This document shows, one piece after another, positions 8,912 through 18,393 of a stretch of 64,000 nt of DNA (its first letter is position 1; every line of letters begins with the position of its first letter). Position numbers and translations under genes: made by a program. Under the pieces are notes generated by a model. That model saw nothing but the letters and a program-made list of their open reading frames with translations, did not search any database and had not been told where the DNA came from. Source of the stretch: Draconibacterium mangrovi (lineage in GTDB: Bacteria; Bacteroidota; Bacteroidia; Bacteroidales; Prolixibacteraceae); the NCBI RefSeq assembly GCF_010586825.1, contig NZ_JAAAGB010000015.1:1-64000 (forward strand), given 5' to 3'.

Positions 8912-9988
8912 CTATTTAAGTTCGAACGCTTTATTTCTATCGCAAGATAATTTATTGTTTCGAATTTCAAGCTCTGCCATTTGCAGCACACTCTCCCTGT
9001 TTTTTAAGGGCTGATCGAAAATCCGTTTTCTCCCCTCGCCTTTTAGTTTTTCGAGATCGTAACGCCGCCAGGGCTCCACATGGTAAAAAATAAAAGCCCG
9101 GCCGTCTTTTACTGCAACGCTGCAATGCCGCGCCATCGAATTATCCAAATTTCGCGTACCACCTTCTTTTAATATCGTACCCTGAAATTCCCAGTTTTCG
9201 GCATCAGCAGAACTGTATACAAAAAAGCCGTTGTGCGGATCGGTAATCAACCAATACTTCCCTTTCCACTGAAAAATATAAGGAGCCTCCTCGAAATTTG
9301 ATCCGGTTGCTTCGGCATTAAATACATCGCTTTTTGAGAAGCCGGCTTCTTGCCAATTGGTAAAATCCGAAGTGGTTAAATGGTAGAGTTCATTTTTCTT
9401 TGCTCCCTTTTCCTTTCCTTTAAACCAAACGTGATACAGATTTTGACTTTGGTAAACGGTGGCATCGATAGTATTCAGGTTATCGCCATGCAAGGCACTT
9501 ACCTTTTGCCAGCCATCAACAGGGTTCGTAAGAGGTGTTTTATAATGCACAATCCACCCCTGCCCGCCCCAGGCTCCCTGAGTTGGGATGGTGTCGGGTT
9601 TCCAGGTAACAAACATATGCAAAGTATCGTTGGCCGAAATAATTGCAGGCGCCCAAAATGTTGATGCTGCATCTTTTTCACCGCCTACACCATCAAATTT
9701 GCAATAACCCTTAAATTCCCAGTTTACCATGTCTTTTGAAACAGCCACTCCAATAGGTGTTTGCAGCCAGGTATTTTCCAGCATCGGACGACGGGCTGTA
9801 TAATAAATATACCACTGCTGTTCGTGTTCGTTCCAAACGATCTCCGGATCGCAGGATCCCTGATAGTTTGGATCGACAAAAAGAGGTGCCGGAGCTTCAT
9901 TTTGCTTTTTGCTATTGTTGTGTGTACAAGCAACAAAACAAAATAAAGCCATCAGAAACACCAGGAATTTAAGGGTATAATTCATCAT
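8912..9988 (-). CDS. GH43-like five-bladed propeller glycosidase lipoprotein
   Basis: A 358-residue lipoprotein (Cys21 in CFVAC) with the fold signature of GH43/GH117-type beta-propellers. The three acidic residues expected in clan F enzymes are visible in order: Asp47 (SCDPEIVW), Asp175 (TIDATV) and Glu233/Glu234 (NFEEAPYIF). The propeller strands WYIYYTARRP, FWAPAI, YWLITDP and FVYSSADAENWEF repeat as expected. It overlaps the upstream sulfatase stop by 4 bp (ATGA), so the two are co-translated. It probably removes a terminal sugar (arabinofuranose, xylose, galactose or an anhydro-galactose) once sulfate is gone. Family assignment between GH43 and relatives is uncertain. Confidence 0.75.
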   Translation of the reverse strand: MMNYTLKFLVFLMALFCFVACTHNNSKKQNEAPAPLFVDPNYQGSCDPEIVWNEHEQQWYIYYTARRPMLENTWLQTPIGVAVSKDMVNWEFKGYCKFDGVGGEKDAASTFWAPAIISANDTLHMFVTWKPDTIPTQGAWGGQGWIVHYKTPLTNPVDGWQKVSALHGDNLNTIDATVYQSQNLYHVWFKGKEKGAKKNELYHLTTSDFTNWQEAGFSKSDVFNAEATGSNFEEAPYIFQWKGKYWLITDPHNGFFVYSSADAENWEFQGTILKEGGTRNLDNSMARHCSVAVKDGRAFIFYHVEPWRRYDLEKLKGEGRKRIFDQPLKNRESVLQMAELEIRNNKLSCDRNKAFELK

Positions 9989-11424
9989 TTTTTAAAGGAG
10001 AACTTTGTTAAATCAATGTCTAACGGATAGCTGTTAAACCATTCTTCCAGCTCTTTTTTTAACTCGGCAGCTTTGCCGGGTTCTTTATCTTTTAAGTTCT
10101 GTGTTTCGCCCATGTCCTTTTCAAGGTTATACAGCTGAACATTCGATCCATCGAAATTCATCAACAACTTGTAATCTCCTTTTCGAACAGCCAAATCCGG
10201 TGCCCGGGTTCCTTCATAACCGGGACGATCGGGAGGTCGGATCCAAAAAATCGGTTTTGATCTTTTTTGTTGTTTTTTTCCTGAAATGGCCTCCAGCATC
10301 AATTCGCCGTCGTAGGTTACATTTTCATCCGGAGTAGCTCCCGCAATTTCCATAAATACCAAAGGAAGATCGATTGCGGCCATTACCGTTTTAGTGTTTT
10401 TTGTGCCCGCTTTCTTCTCTGAAATTTTACCCGGCCACCAGCTGATAAACGGTTCGCGGAATCCGCCTTCGTAAAGCACTGTTTTATAGCCACGAAATGG
10501 TCCTGCTGTGTTCACTGCTTTGTCGGGACCATTATCGCTGGTAAAAATTATCAGCGTATTATCGCGGAGTTCCGGATTATTTCGGATGTAATCAAAAAGA
10601 CGTCCCATGTGTTTATCCATCTCTTGCATAACACCCAAAAACCGCGCTTTCATTGAAAGATCGCCACGCAATTCTTTTGGCGGCTCAAGCGGCGTATGGA
10701 TATCATCGGGCCAAAGATTAATGTAAAAAGGCTTGTTCGCTTTTTGTGCATTTTCAATGGCATCAATGGTGCGGTCTACAAAAATCTGTGTAAAATTCTC
10801 ACGTTTTGCCCAGTGTACCTCTCCCCTTCCCAAGCCGGCAGATTGTTTTTCCAATCCGCGCGTGCTGTCAGGAAGATTCAACGTTTCGTAAGTAGCCAAA
10901 AAACGCTCACCCAAACCTTCAAACTGTGTTACCGATTCGTCAAAACCGTACTCGGTAATTAACGGTGCCTCACCTACATCGCGTCCGCCACCCATGTGCC
11001 ATTTGCCAATGTGTGCGGTGTAATAACCTGCCGCCTGAATGTTACGGGCCACCGACGGAGCTGACAAATCGAGGTAATTTTTCATTCCCCGGTTTTCATT
11101 CGCTTTACGGCTGTCGATGTAGGAAGTTATTCCCCAACGCGCCGGATATTGCCCGGTTGTAACCGCTGTTCGCGATGGTGAACAAATTGGCGAGTTCACG
11201 TAAAACTGTGTAAATAAAATTCCTTCGCTCGCCAAACGATCGATATTTGGCGTATGAACGTCTTCGCGGCCATAACATCCTAAATCGGCAAAGCCCATAT
11301 CGTCGATAAAGACAAAAAGGATGTTTGTTTTTTTATCGTTGTTTTGCTGAACACTTTTGCCGGCAAAGGTATTTGTAAAGTAAAACGATAAAATTATTGA
11401 TAGAAAAATACTTATTCGATTCAT
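9985..11424 (-). CDS. S1-family sulfatase (CSPSR)
   Basis: Sulfatase of 479 residues with a cleavable signal peptide ending near TNTFAG, so periplasmic. Key parts are FVFIDDMGFADLG (metal site, about 37-49), CSPSR with Cys81 as formylglycine precursor, HIGKWHMGGG, and SDNGPD. The C-terminal subdomain is present (YNLEKDMGETQNLKDKEP). Its stop codon overlaps the next gene, a GH43-type enzyme, by 4 bp. Such overlap suggests that desulfation and hydrolysis act on the same oligosaccharide. The sulfate position is unknown. Confidence 0.92.
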   Translation of the reverse strand: MNRISIFLSIILSFYFTNTFAGKSVQQNNDKKTNILFVFIDDMGFADLGCYGREDVHTPNIDRLASEGILFTQFYVNSPICSPSRTAVTTGQYPARWGITSYIDSRKANENRGMKNYLDLSAPSVARNIQAAGYYTAHIGKWHMGGGRDVGEAPLITEYGFDESVTQFEGLGERFLATYETLNLPDSTRGLEKQSAGLGRGEVHWAKRENFTQIFVDRTIDAIENAQKANKPFYINLWPDDIHTPLEPPKELRGDLSMKARFLGVMQEMDKHMGRLFDYIRNNPELRDNTLIIFTSDNGPDKAVNTAGPFRGYKTVLYEGGFREPFISWWPGKISEKKAGTKNTKTVMAAIDLPLVFMEIAGATPDENVTYDGELMLEAISGKKQQKRSKPIFWIRPPDRPGYEGTRAPDLAVRKGDYKLLMNFDGSNVQLYNLEKDMGETQNLKDKEPGKAAELKKELEEWFNSYPLDIDLTKFSFKK

Positions 11425-11445
11425 AATTCGATGATTAATTTGACT

Positions 11446-12957
11446 CTACTTCCCAGGTCTTGTTTTTGCCTTTGGATGACTGTTTAACAACTGTTCCAGT
11501 TCAGCAACCTTTTCAGGCTTTTGCGCTGCCCAGTTTTGAGTTTCATGCGGATCGTTTACGTAGTCATACAACTCATACAAAACTTCTTTGTTCGCATCTC
11601 TCATTGGTGTCCAGCGCACCATACGGTACTGCTCTGTGCGTATGGCTTCTCCCATATAGCCCCCTTTGTTAAAAGCATGATAGGCATGATCTTTCACTCG
11701 TTTTGTACCATCTTTTAAAACAGGTACCAAACTGGTTCCGTCAATTGGTTGCGGAACATCTGGTTTTCCAAGGCCGGCCAGGTCAGCCAAAGTGGTGTAA
11801 ATATCAACAGTTTCAGTTAACTGGTCGGTTTTTGTACCCGGAGTTGTTACACCCGGAGCTACATAAACAATAGGTATTCGTGTTGCTTGTTCAAAGTTTG
11901 TATGTTTTGTCCATGTTCCGTGATCGCCCAGGTGCCAGCCGTGGTCGCCCCATAGCACAATAATTGTATTATCATCAAGCCCCAGTCGTTCCAACTCGGC
12001 AAATACACGCCCCAGCTGAGCATCCATATAACTCATACTGGCATAATAACCGTGTATCAGCTTTCGTTTTAAGTCGTCATCATAAATTCCTGTTTCCTGT
12101 TCTGGTATCGGAAAAAACTGAACGATTTCGCCCCGTCGCTTCAAGGCACATTCAGGTGCATCTTTAGGTTGCTCTTCGTTAACCGGCATAGGTAGTTCGT
12201 TGGGATCATACATATCCCAGTATTTTTTAGGAGCACAAAACGGCAGGTGCGGACGGGCAAATCCAACGGCCATAAAAAACGGCTGATCAGGATTTTTGCT
12301 CAACTGTCGCAAGCGGTTAATAGCATGTGTGGCCACACGTCCATCGGCATAGGCATCATCCAGTACATCAGGGCTTTCCCATGCAGCTCCTCTCGGAAGC
12401 TCCCAGTTTTTTGGTAAATCTTCGATAAACATTGCCGAGTTCTGGAAATAAGCCTCCTCGCGGGTTAGCTCCCTGTTGGTGCTTTCAGGAAGCAGGTATT
12501 CGATTACTTTTTCTTTGTGGTGAGGAATACTCCACGATGCTTCGTCGTTGTCGTTTCCGTGCCCGATATGGAATACCTTACCCATCGATTCAACGTGGTA
12601 ACCTGCATTCATAAAATATTGAGGAAGCGTTACCGCATCAGGATATACTTCACGAAACTGTGTACCAAAATTGAAAATTCCGGTACTGGTTGAGCGGGCA
12701 CCAAGTAATAAATTATAACGCGATGCCATACAAACTGCCTGGTTACAATAAGCATTTTTAAAGGTCATTCCTTTTGAAGCCAATCGATCGATATTTGGAC
12801 TCTTTGCGGTTTCATCGCCATAAACCCCCAGGTTGGGTTTCAGGTCGTCGACCAAAATCAATAATACATTGGGTTTTTCTGATTTCTGTGCAAAGGTGTA
12901 TTTTACGTTGCTTACCAACAACACCAGTGCAATGATAAAATAAATTAGATTTTTCAT
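11446..12957 (-). CDS. S1-family sulfatase, iduronate-2-sulfatase-like (CMASR)
   Basis: Sulfatase resembling iduronate-2-sulfatase (S1_7-like): LILVDDLKPNLGVYGD, then NQAVCMASRYNLLLGARS and GKVFHIGHGND are typical of that branch. The modification motif is Cys-x-Ala-x-Arg, the accepted alternative to Cys-x-Pro-x-Arg. I chose the start at 12957 (MKNLIYFII...) because it gives a normal signal peptide ending at TFAQ. An upstream start at 12978 would add seven residues. VLWGDHGWHLGDHG supplies the late metal ligands. Homology to IDS does not prove an iduronate substrate. In this locus a 2-O-sulfated uronic acid, fucose or other sugar is equally possible. Confidence 0.9.
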   Translation of the reverse strand: MKNLIYFIIALVLLVSNVKYTFAQKSEKPNVLLILVDDLKPNLGVYGDETAKSPNIDRLASKGMTFKNAYCNQAVCMASRYNLLLGARSTSTGIFNFGTQFREVYPDAVTLPQYFMNAGYHVESMGKVFHIGHGNDNDEASWSIPHHKEKVIEYLLPESTNRELTREEAYFQNSAMFIEDLPKNWELPRGAAWESPDVLDDAYADGRVATHAINRLRQLSKNPDQPFFMAVGFARPHLPFCAPKKYWDMYDPNELPMPVNEEQPKDAPECALKRRGEIVQFFPIPEQETGIYDDDLKRKLIHGYYASMSYMDAQLGRVFAELERLGLDDNTIIVLWGDHGWHLGDHGTWTKHTNFEQATRIPIVYVAPGVTTPGTKTDQLTETVDIYTTLADLAGLGKPDVPQPIDGTSLVPVLKDGTKRVKDHAYHAFNKGGYMGEAIRTEQYRMVRWTPMRDANKEVLYELYDYVNDPHETQNWAAQKPEKVAELEQLLNSHPKAKTRPGK

Positions 12958-13046
12958 ATCGTAATACTGTTTATACAAATATTTTTATTCTTAGCTATCT
13001 GCTCTTTACTGTTTTTTCTCTCTCCTAATCTTCCAAGTCCTGTGTT

Positions 13047-14459
13047 TTAATTTTCCGGAAACCAGTTTCGTAACAATCGCCCCGGGCGCTTCCCTTTTTC
13101 ATCGTATCTCGGTATCTTATTTTCAGATTTAAAACTATAGTAGTGCTCGATTTCCGTTTTTAGCTTTTCAACAACTGCCTTCTGCTCCGTATTTACATTA
13201 ACGACTTCACCGCCATCCTCACCTATCCGGTACAGCTCGGTTTGTTCCTTTTCTGTAGAATTATCGGGCGCATTACGCCGCCAAATTAACTTCCACTCGT
13301 CGGTATTTAAAGCAAACTGCTCCACTTTCTCCCCGCCTTGGTCGAGATAGGTGAACCAGGTGCGATCCGGCAATTTTTCACCTTGCAGCGCCTTAATCAT
13401 ATCGATCCCATCCAGCTCAGCCGGCAATTGATTGCAACCGGCAATTCCGGCAATTGTAGGAAACACATCAATATATCCTACTCGCTCTTTAATTATTTTG
13501 CCACCCGAAATATTTCCAGCCGGCCACCGGGCTGCGGCAACAACATTTATTCCTCCTTCGTAAACCGTAAGTTTTGAACCACGGTGAGGTGAATTATCGG
13601 CCACCTTTTTAACGCCACCATTATCGCTGCAAAACAAAATGAAGGTATTATCCAACTGTCCGCGATCTTCCAAACTGGCCAATATTCTGCCAATATTCTG
13701 ATCCATACAATCAATCATGCCGGCATAAGTTTTCTTGTCTCCTTGCCGATTTGGATATTTTTCCAAGTCCTCATCTTTGGCTTGAAACGGCGAATGAGGA
13801 GCCGTAAATGGCACATACAAAAAGAAAGGCTCATCCTTTGGTACGGATTGAATAAATTCGATGGCGGCATTGCCTATTAAGTCGGTTGTATATCCTTTCT
13901 TTTCCGAAGGTTTGCTCAATTCCTGCCAATCCCGTTCTCCATTTCTGTCTTGTGTAAAATAATCGACTGCACCGTTGTGGCACCCTTCAAAGAACGTAAA
14001 TCCCTGGTTGGCTGGTATCCATTTCTTTTCCTGATGACCAAGGTGCCACTTTCCGGTTATACCCCGGTATTTGTACCCGGCTACGCTTAGCATTTCGGCG
14101 ATGGTTGTTTCTTCAGGAGGCATTCCATACCTGCGCAGAGGCGGAACAACCGCCCTCATAAGTCCGAAACGAATCGGATAACGCCCGGTCATTAGTCCGG
14201 CCCTTGTTGGCGAACACATAGGGCAAGCGTAATACTGATCAAGCACAACACCTTCGGTTGCAATACGATCGATATTTGGAGTTATAATATCACTTCCATG
14301 AAAGCCAACATCAGCATAGCCCAAATCATCGGCAAGAATGATAATAATATTTGGCTTTGAAGTGGTTTCGTTTCCGGCAAATGACTCGAAGCTGCCAACT
14401 GCAACTATTGCGAGAAGTACTATTGTTTGTAAATACCAGTTCTTCATATTATTCATCAA
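13047..14459 (-). CDS. S1-family sulfatase, arylsulfatase B-like (CSPTR)
   Basis: Sulfatase of up to 470 residues with a signal peptide ending near FESFAG. The metal motif ILADDLGYADVGFHG, CSPTR with Cys82, and GKWHLGHQ resemble GalNAc-4-sulfatase-type enzymes, as do ACPMCSPTRAG and RYGMPPEETTIAEML. The annotated start overlaps the preceding fusion enzyme by 11 bp. A start at 14447 (MKNWYLQ) would avoid the overlap and still give a full signal peptide. Position at the end of the GH-A/GH43 fusion gene suggests coupled translation. Substrate position is not assigned. Confidence 0.91.
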   Translation of the reverse strand: MMNNMKNWYLQTIVLLAIVAVGSFESFAGNETTSKPNIIIILADDLGYADVGFHGSDIITPNIDRIATEGVVLDQYYACPMCSPTRAGLMTGRYPIRFGLMRAVVPPLRRYGMPPEETTIAEMLSVAGYKYRGITGKWHLGHQEKKWIPANQGFTFFEGCHNGAVDYFTQDRNGERDWQELSKPSEKKGYTTDLIGNAAIEFIQSVPKDEPFFLYVPFTAPHSPFQAKDEDLEKYPNRQGDKKTYAGMIDCMDQNIGRILASLEDRGQLDNTFILFCSDNGGVKKVADNSPHRGSKLTVYEGGINVVAAARWPAGNISGGKIIKERVGYIDVFPTIAGIAGCNQLPAELDGIDMIKALQGEKLPDRTWFTYLDQGGEKVEQFALNTDEWKLIWRRNAPDNSTEKEQTELYRIGEDGGEVVNVNTEQKAVVEKLKTEIEHYYSFKSENKIPRYDEKGKRPGRLLRNWFPEN

Positions 14460-16695
14460 ATTTCTGTGCTTCGTCCGGTCCCGGAGTTGCGTATTCCGAG
14501 ACTTTTGCGCGGATAATCAGTTCTCCATTGTTATCGGTAAAAACATCGAGAGGAACGATTGTAGTTCCGCGTTGATTTATAGAAGCTGCTGTAAATATCA
14601 AATTGTCATCTTCAATCCCTGCTGGATCAAGCGGCGGTACATTGGCGTTAAAAAAGGCAGTACACCACCAGTTTCCGTCTTTGGTTTTAAAGGGGGTTCC
14701 GTGCCCCAGAAAACGCCCCACAAATTTGCGCTCGCTGTAAGGGCCTTCAATTTTATCGGCTACGGCATAATACAAATTATAGGTTCCACGTCGCATCAGG
14801 CCTGTTGACCAGCCCGTTCCAAACAACACGTATTTCCCATCAATTTTCATTATCAGGCAACCTTCGTGTCCCATATTTTTTGTATCTCCGCTTGGTCCGA
14901 TGGTAACGGGTTCGCCTTCAAAACCTGAAAAATCAGGTTTCAATTTAGCAATTTGTGTTGCTCCCCAAATCAGCCACCAGCTTCCATCGTCGTCATTAAA
15001 TAACGACGGATCGTGCCGACGCCCAATCTTTTCGCCCATCGGGTTTTCCCAGGGACCAACAGGTTCAGCACCATTTGATAGCGACAGGTTTGCTCCGCTG
15101 TGCGGGAAAGGACTGGTATGAACCAAAGCCCAGCGATCGCCTGTCCAGTGAATTTCGGGTGCCCACAATAACCATTTTGAAGAATCGGTGTCTTCAAAAC
15201 GTTCCGGATGTGTTTTTGCCCAAATTCCATCTTTTAAGCTAAAGGCATTTTCAACCGGCTGCCAGTCTATCAGATCTTTACTTTTCCAAATGTGTGCTTT
15301 CCAGCCCACACATGAAAGATCGCCAAGTCCGATATTATAAGGATCAGTATTTTTCCAATCGTCATCATTTAAGGGAGTAGTACCTGTTAAGTAATATTCA
15401 CCCACATCGTTGGTAACAATATACGGATCGCGAATCCAACCGTCTTTAATAAACAAAGCTTTATTGTGCGATTTTAAGCCGGCTTCTATTGTTTCCCGGT
15501 CATCAGGTTTTGCTACTTCCGGCACTTTGCTTAGCACTGTAACCGGAACACCCGATAAACTTTTTATAAGACGTATTTCTTTGTTATCGTAGGGTGTTCC
15601 ATCTTCCCTGAAAACATCGTGAAACCAGGGCTCCGGTTCTGCTGTATATTCTTTTGTCCACGATTCCCATGGATATATGGTTTGCGATTTACCGGAAAAC
15701 AAACCCCAGTTGTAAGCCGCTACCCTGTTTTTATGAAAGATTGGCAGAATGGCTTCAAATGTAGAACCTGCCGTGCGGGCCATGTACTCGGTACACATTA
15801 GCGGGCGTTTATATTTTTTCAGACCATCAACCATTTTCTGCGTTGATTCCGGACCATCATAACTGTGAAATGAGATAATATCCGAATTTTCGAGACTGAA
15901 TTTTTCTATGTAATCAGGTTCTTCCAACCAGGTTGGAGCTCCCCAAACACCGGCCGTTAAAGGTTGCGACGGATTTACTTCGCGCGCCCAGGCAAAAGTT
16001 TTCTGCAACAGCTCCAGTGCCCACTCCAGTTTTTCTTCAGGAGCCATTTCCGGCTCTTTACTTCCACCACCAAAATTTCCGGCATTCGAATTATCGGGTT
16101 CGTTAAATAAATCCCAAATCAAAACCCGTTCGTCATCTTTATATCTTGAAAGAACAGCCTGAACGTATTCTTTTAGTTCATCCTGTTTTTCGGAGTTCTC
16201 TAAAATTTCTCGACCGGGCGATTGCACCCAGCCCGAATTGTGCACATGTGGCACCGGCTCCGGTTGTTTCCCTGCTTTTGGATACGGATTCCAAACACCG
16301 TCAAAGATCACAAACATGGGTTTAATTCCGTGTTTGTCGGCAATCGTCAGAAACTGATCCACCCGATTAAAAAATCCATCTTTATCTTGTGTCCATGCCA
16401 AATCGTGTAGAAATACGCGCATGGTATTCATACCGATTTCTGAGGCCCGGCGCAATTCAAAATCAATACGTTCCGGATCAAAAGTATCTTCCTGCCACAT
16501 TTCCAGCTGGTTGATGGCCGAGGCCGGCACATAATTTCCACCTACAAGAAACGGGTACTTAACGTACCATGAATTGGCTTTTTCGATACTCCATTGTTTT
16601 GCCTGTTCCGTTTGATTTTGATTTGTGCAAGCCATTAAAAAGCCTGACAGTAAAATCAGCAGTACAATAACCTTATTTATATTTTTTGAGATCAT
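14449..16695 (-). CDS. Bimodular enzyme: GH-A barrel fused to GH43-like propeller
   Basis: A 748-residue lipoprotein (Cys23, FLMAC) with two hydrolase modules. Residues about 40-360 form a GH5-like clan A barrel with the acid/base Glu199 (WDLFNEPD) and likely nucleophile Glu303 (CTEYMAR). Residues about 405-735 form a GH43-like propeller with Asp423 (IRDPYIV), Asp562 (RRHDPSLF) and Glu611 (GHEGCLI), all in the expected order. The propeller part resembles the one in the 40.9-43.2 kb fusion (shared WAPEIH). Both modules look catalytically complete. The enzyme could cleave a backbone bond and a side chain of the same glycan. CAZy families cannot be fixed by eye, and the GH-A part may be unclassified. 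Confidence 0.8.
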   Translation of the reverse strand: MISKNINKVIVLLILLSGFLMACTNQNQTEQAKQWSIEKANSWYVKYPFLVGGNYVPASAINQLEMWQEDTFDPERIDFELRRASEIGMNTMRVFLHDLAWTQDKDGFFNRVDQFLTIADKHGIKPMFVIFDGVWNPYPKAGKQPEPVPHVHNSGWVQSPGREILENSEKQDELKEYVQAVLSRYKDDERVLIWDLFNEPDNSNAGNFGGGSKEPEMAPEEKLEWALELLQKTFAWAREVNPSQPLTAGVWGAPTWLEEPDYIEKFSLENSDIISFHSYDGPESTQKMVDGLKKYKRPLMCTEYMARTAGSTFEAILPIFHKNRVAAYNWGLFSGKSQTIYPWESWTKEYTAEPEPWFHDVFREDGTPYDNKEIRLIKSLSGVPVTVLSKVPEVAKPDDRETIEAGLKSHNKALFIKDGWIRDPYIVTNDVGEYYLTGTTPLNDDDWKNTDPYNIGLGDLSCVGWKAHIWKSKDLIDWQPVENAFSLKDGIWAKTHPERFEDTDSSKWLLWAPEIHWTGDRWALVHTSPFPHSGANLSLSNGAEPVGPWENPMGEKIGRRHDPSLFNDDDGSWWLIWGATQIAKLKPDFSGFEGEPVTIGPSGDTKNMGHEGCLIMKIDGKYVLFGTGWSTGLMRRGTYNLYYAVADKIEGPYSERKFVGRFLGHGTPFKTKDGNWWCTAFFNANVPPLDPAGIEDDNLIFTAASINQRGTTIVPLDVFTDNNGELIIRAKVSEYATPGPDEAQKFDE

Positions 16696-16706
16696 ATCCT
16701 TGATTT

Positions 16707-18353
16707 TCAGTTATTTTTTCTCTTCTCCTGATACATTTTCCTTATCTCATTCCAGGGCAGCACATTGTTTTTTGATGCCCATTCGCTGTACATTTTGTCC
16801 ATTTCGGCAACCTTATCGGGCATACTCTGGGCTAAGTCGTTCATCTCGGTCCGGTCGGTTTCCATATCGTACAATTCCCACTCGGTTTCGCGTTTGTTGT
16901 TCCATTTCGAAACCAGTTTGTATTTACCCAAACGAACGGCTTTGTTTCCTTCGTGTTCCCAAAAAATAGGTTCGGTATGAATGCGTTTGTTCTCTCCTTC
17001 GAAAAGCGGAACCAAACTTTTACCGGCCGCCGGAACAATCTCGTTTCCATTGTATTCTGTAGGGTAGCTTGTTTGTGCAACATCAACAAAAGTGGCCATC
17101 AGATCAGGCAAAAAGCCATACTCTGAAACAAGCTGTCCTTGTTTTTCTTTAGGAATAAGGTTGGGATAGTGCACAATAAAAGGTGTACCAATTCCGCCTT
17201 CGTGCACCCAGTGTTTGTATTCGCGGTAGGGTGTGTTTGATGCATTGGCCCAGGCGCCGCCATAGGTCAGGAAATAACCCTCTTTGGTTTCGAGCTGCTC
17301 TGCAGGACCGCCGCCCAGTTCTCCACCTTCGGCACATGCTCCGTTGTCATTCAGGAAAATGATCAGCGTATTATCCAATTCATCCTCTTTTTTAAGGTAG
17401 TCAACCAGTTTACCAATGTTCTGATCCATCTGATCGATCATTGCCGAATAAATAGCCCGGCGCACATCCATCTCCTTTTTCTTTTCATCGTCCAAGGAAT
17501 CCCATTCTCTTGAATCCTGGTCGCTGAGTTCCCAGTTCTCATCGATGATTCCCATCTCTTTCATGCGGGCAAATCGTGTTTCGCGCAGCTTTGTCCATCC
17601 CTCCATGTATTTGCCTTTGTATTTTTCAACTACATTTTGAGGGGCATTCATGGGCCAGTGTGGCGCGGTGTAAGCCAGGTAAAGGAAAAACGGTTTTCCA
17701 GGTTCTTCCTGCGCCGATTCGTCGATGAATTTTATCGCATAATCGGTAAAAGCATCGGTGGTATAATAATCCTCGTCGGTAACCGAAATCGTGTCGTTCA
17801 TGTAGGTAATTCCGCGCGGATATGTAGGTTTAAAAAAGTTACTTGCGCCGGGTATGATTCCGTAAAACTTATCAACCCCACGTTGAAGCGGCCATTTTGA
17901 TTTATCGGAAATTCCAAGGTGCCATTTTCCGGTCATCAGGGTTGAGTAACCGGCATCTTTCATTACTTCACCAATAGTAACCGCATTTCGTTTTAAAAAG
18001 CCACGGTATTCGGGAATTCCCAGGTCGTGTTCGGTAAAATTATTTGGTGTATTGGTCATGTGCCCGATTCCAACCTGGTGTGGGTAACAACCCGAAATTA
18101 AACTGGCACGGGTTGGGCAACAGCGCGCGCCGTTATAAAACTGGGTAAAACGAAGTCCGTTTGCTGCCAGGGCATCAAGGTTTGGGGTTTCCACTTCGCC
18201 ACCGTAGCAACCCAGATCGGAATATCCCATATCGTCCGAAAGAATTAAAATGATATTTGGACGACCGGGCTCCGGTTTTTCCGTGTTATGTTTTTCGCCT
18301 TTACAATTGAGCAGTAAAAAGCTCACAAAAAAAAGCAGGCAGATATGTTTCAT
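16707..18353 (-). CDS. S1-family sulfatase lipoprotein, arylsulfatase A-like (CCPTR)
   Basis: Sulfatase of 548 residues, lipoprotein by LLLNC (Cys17). ILSDDMGYSDLGCYGG gives the metal site. The modification motif is CCPTR, where Cys78 is the formylglycine precursor and Cys79 fills the variable position. MTGKWHLG and FLNDNGACAEGG follow. The long insert between them (RFARMKEMGIIDENWELS and following) and YREYKHWVHEGGIGTPFI match the large arylsulfatase A-like branch (S1_4-type). It lies 11 bp upstream of the GH-A/GH43 fusion gene on the same strand, so both are probably in one transcript. Confidence 0.92.
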   Translation of the reverse strand: MKHICLLFFVSFLLLNCKGEKHNTEKPEPGRPNIILILSDDMGYSDLGCYGGEVETPNLDALAANGLRFTQFYNGARCCPTRASLISGCYPHQVGIGHMTNTPNNFTEHDLGIPEYRGFLKRNAVTIGEVMKDAGYSTLMTGKWHLGISDKSKWPLQRGVDKFYGIIPGASNFFKPTYPRGITYMNDTISVTDEDYYTTDAFTDYAIKFIDESAQEEPGKPFFLYLAYTAPHWPMNAPQNVVEKYKGKYMEGWTKLRETRFARMKEMGIIDENWELSDQDSREWDSLDDEKKKEMDVRRAIYSAMIDQMDQNIGKLVDYLKKEDELDNTLIIFLNDNGACAEGGELGGGPAEQLETKEGYFLTYGGAWANASNTPYREYKHWVHEGGIGTPFIVHYPNLIPKEKQGQLVSEYGFLPDLMATFVDVAQTSYPTEYNGNEIVPAAGKSLVPLFEGENKRIHTEPIFWEHEGNKAVRLGKYKLVSKWNNKRETEWELYDMETDRTEMNDLAQSMPDKVAEMDKMYSEWASKNNVLPWNEIRKMYQEKRKNN

Positions 18354-18393
18354 TTTTTAATTGGTTTAGACTGAAGTTTATGGTTTATACTAT

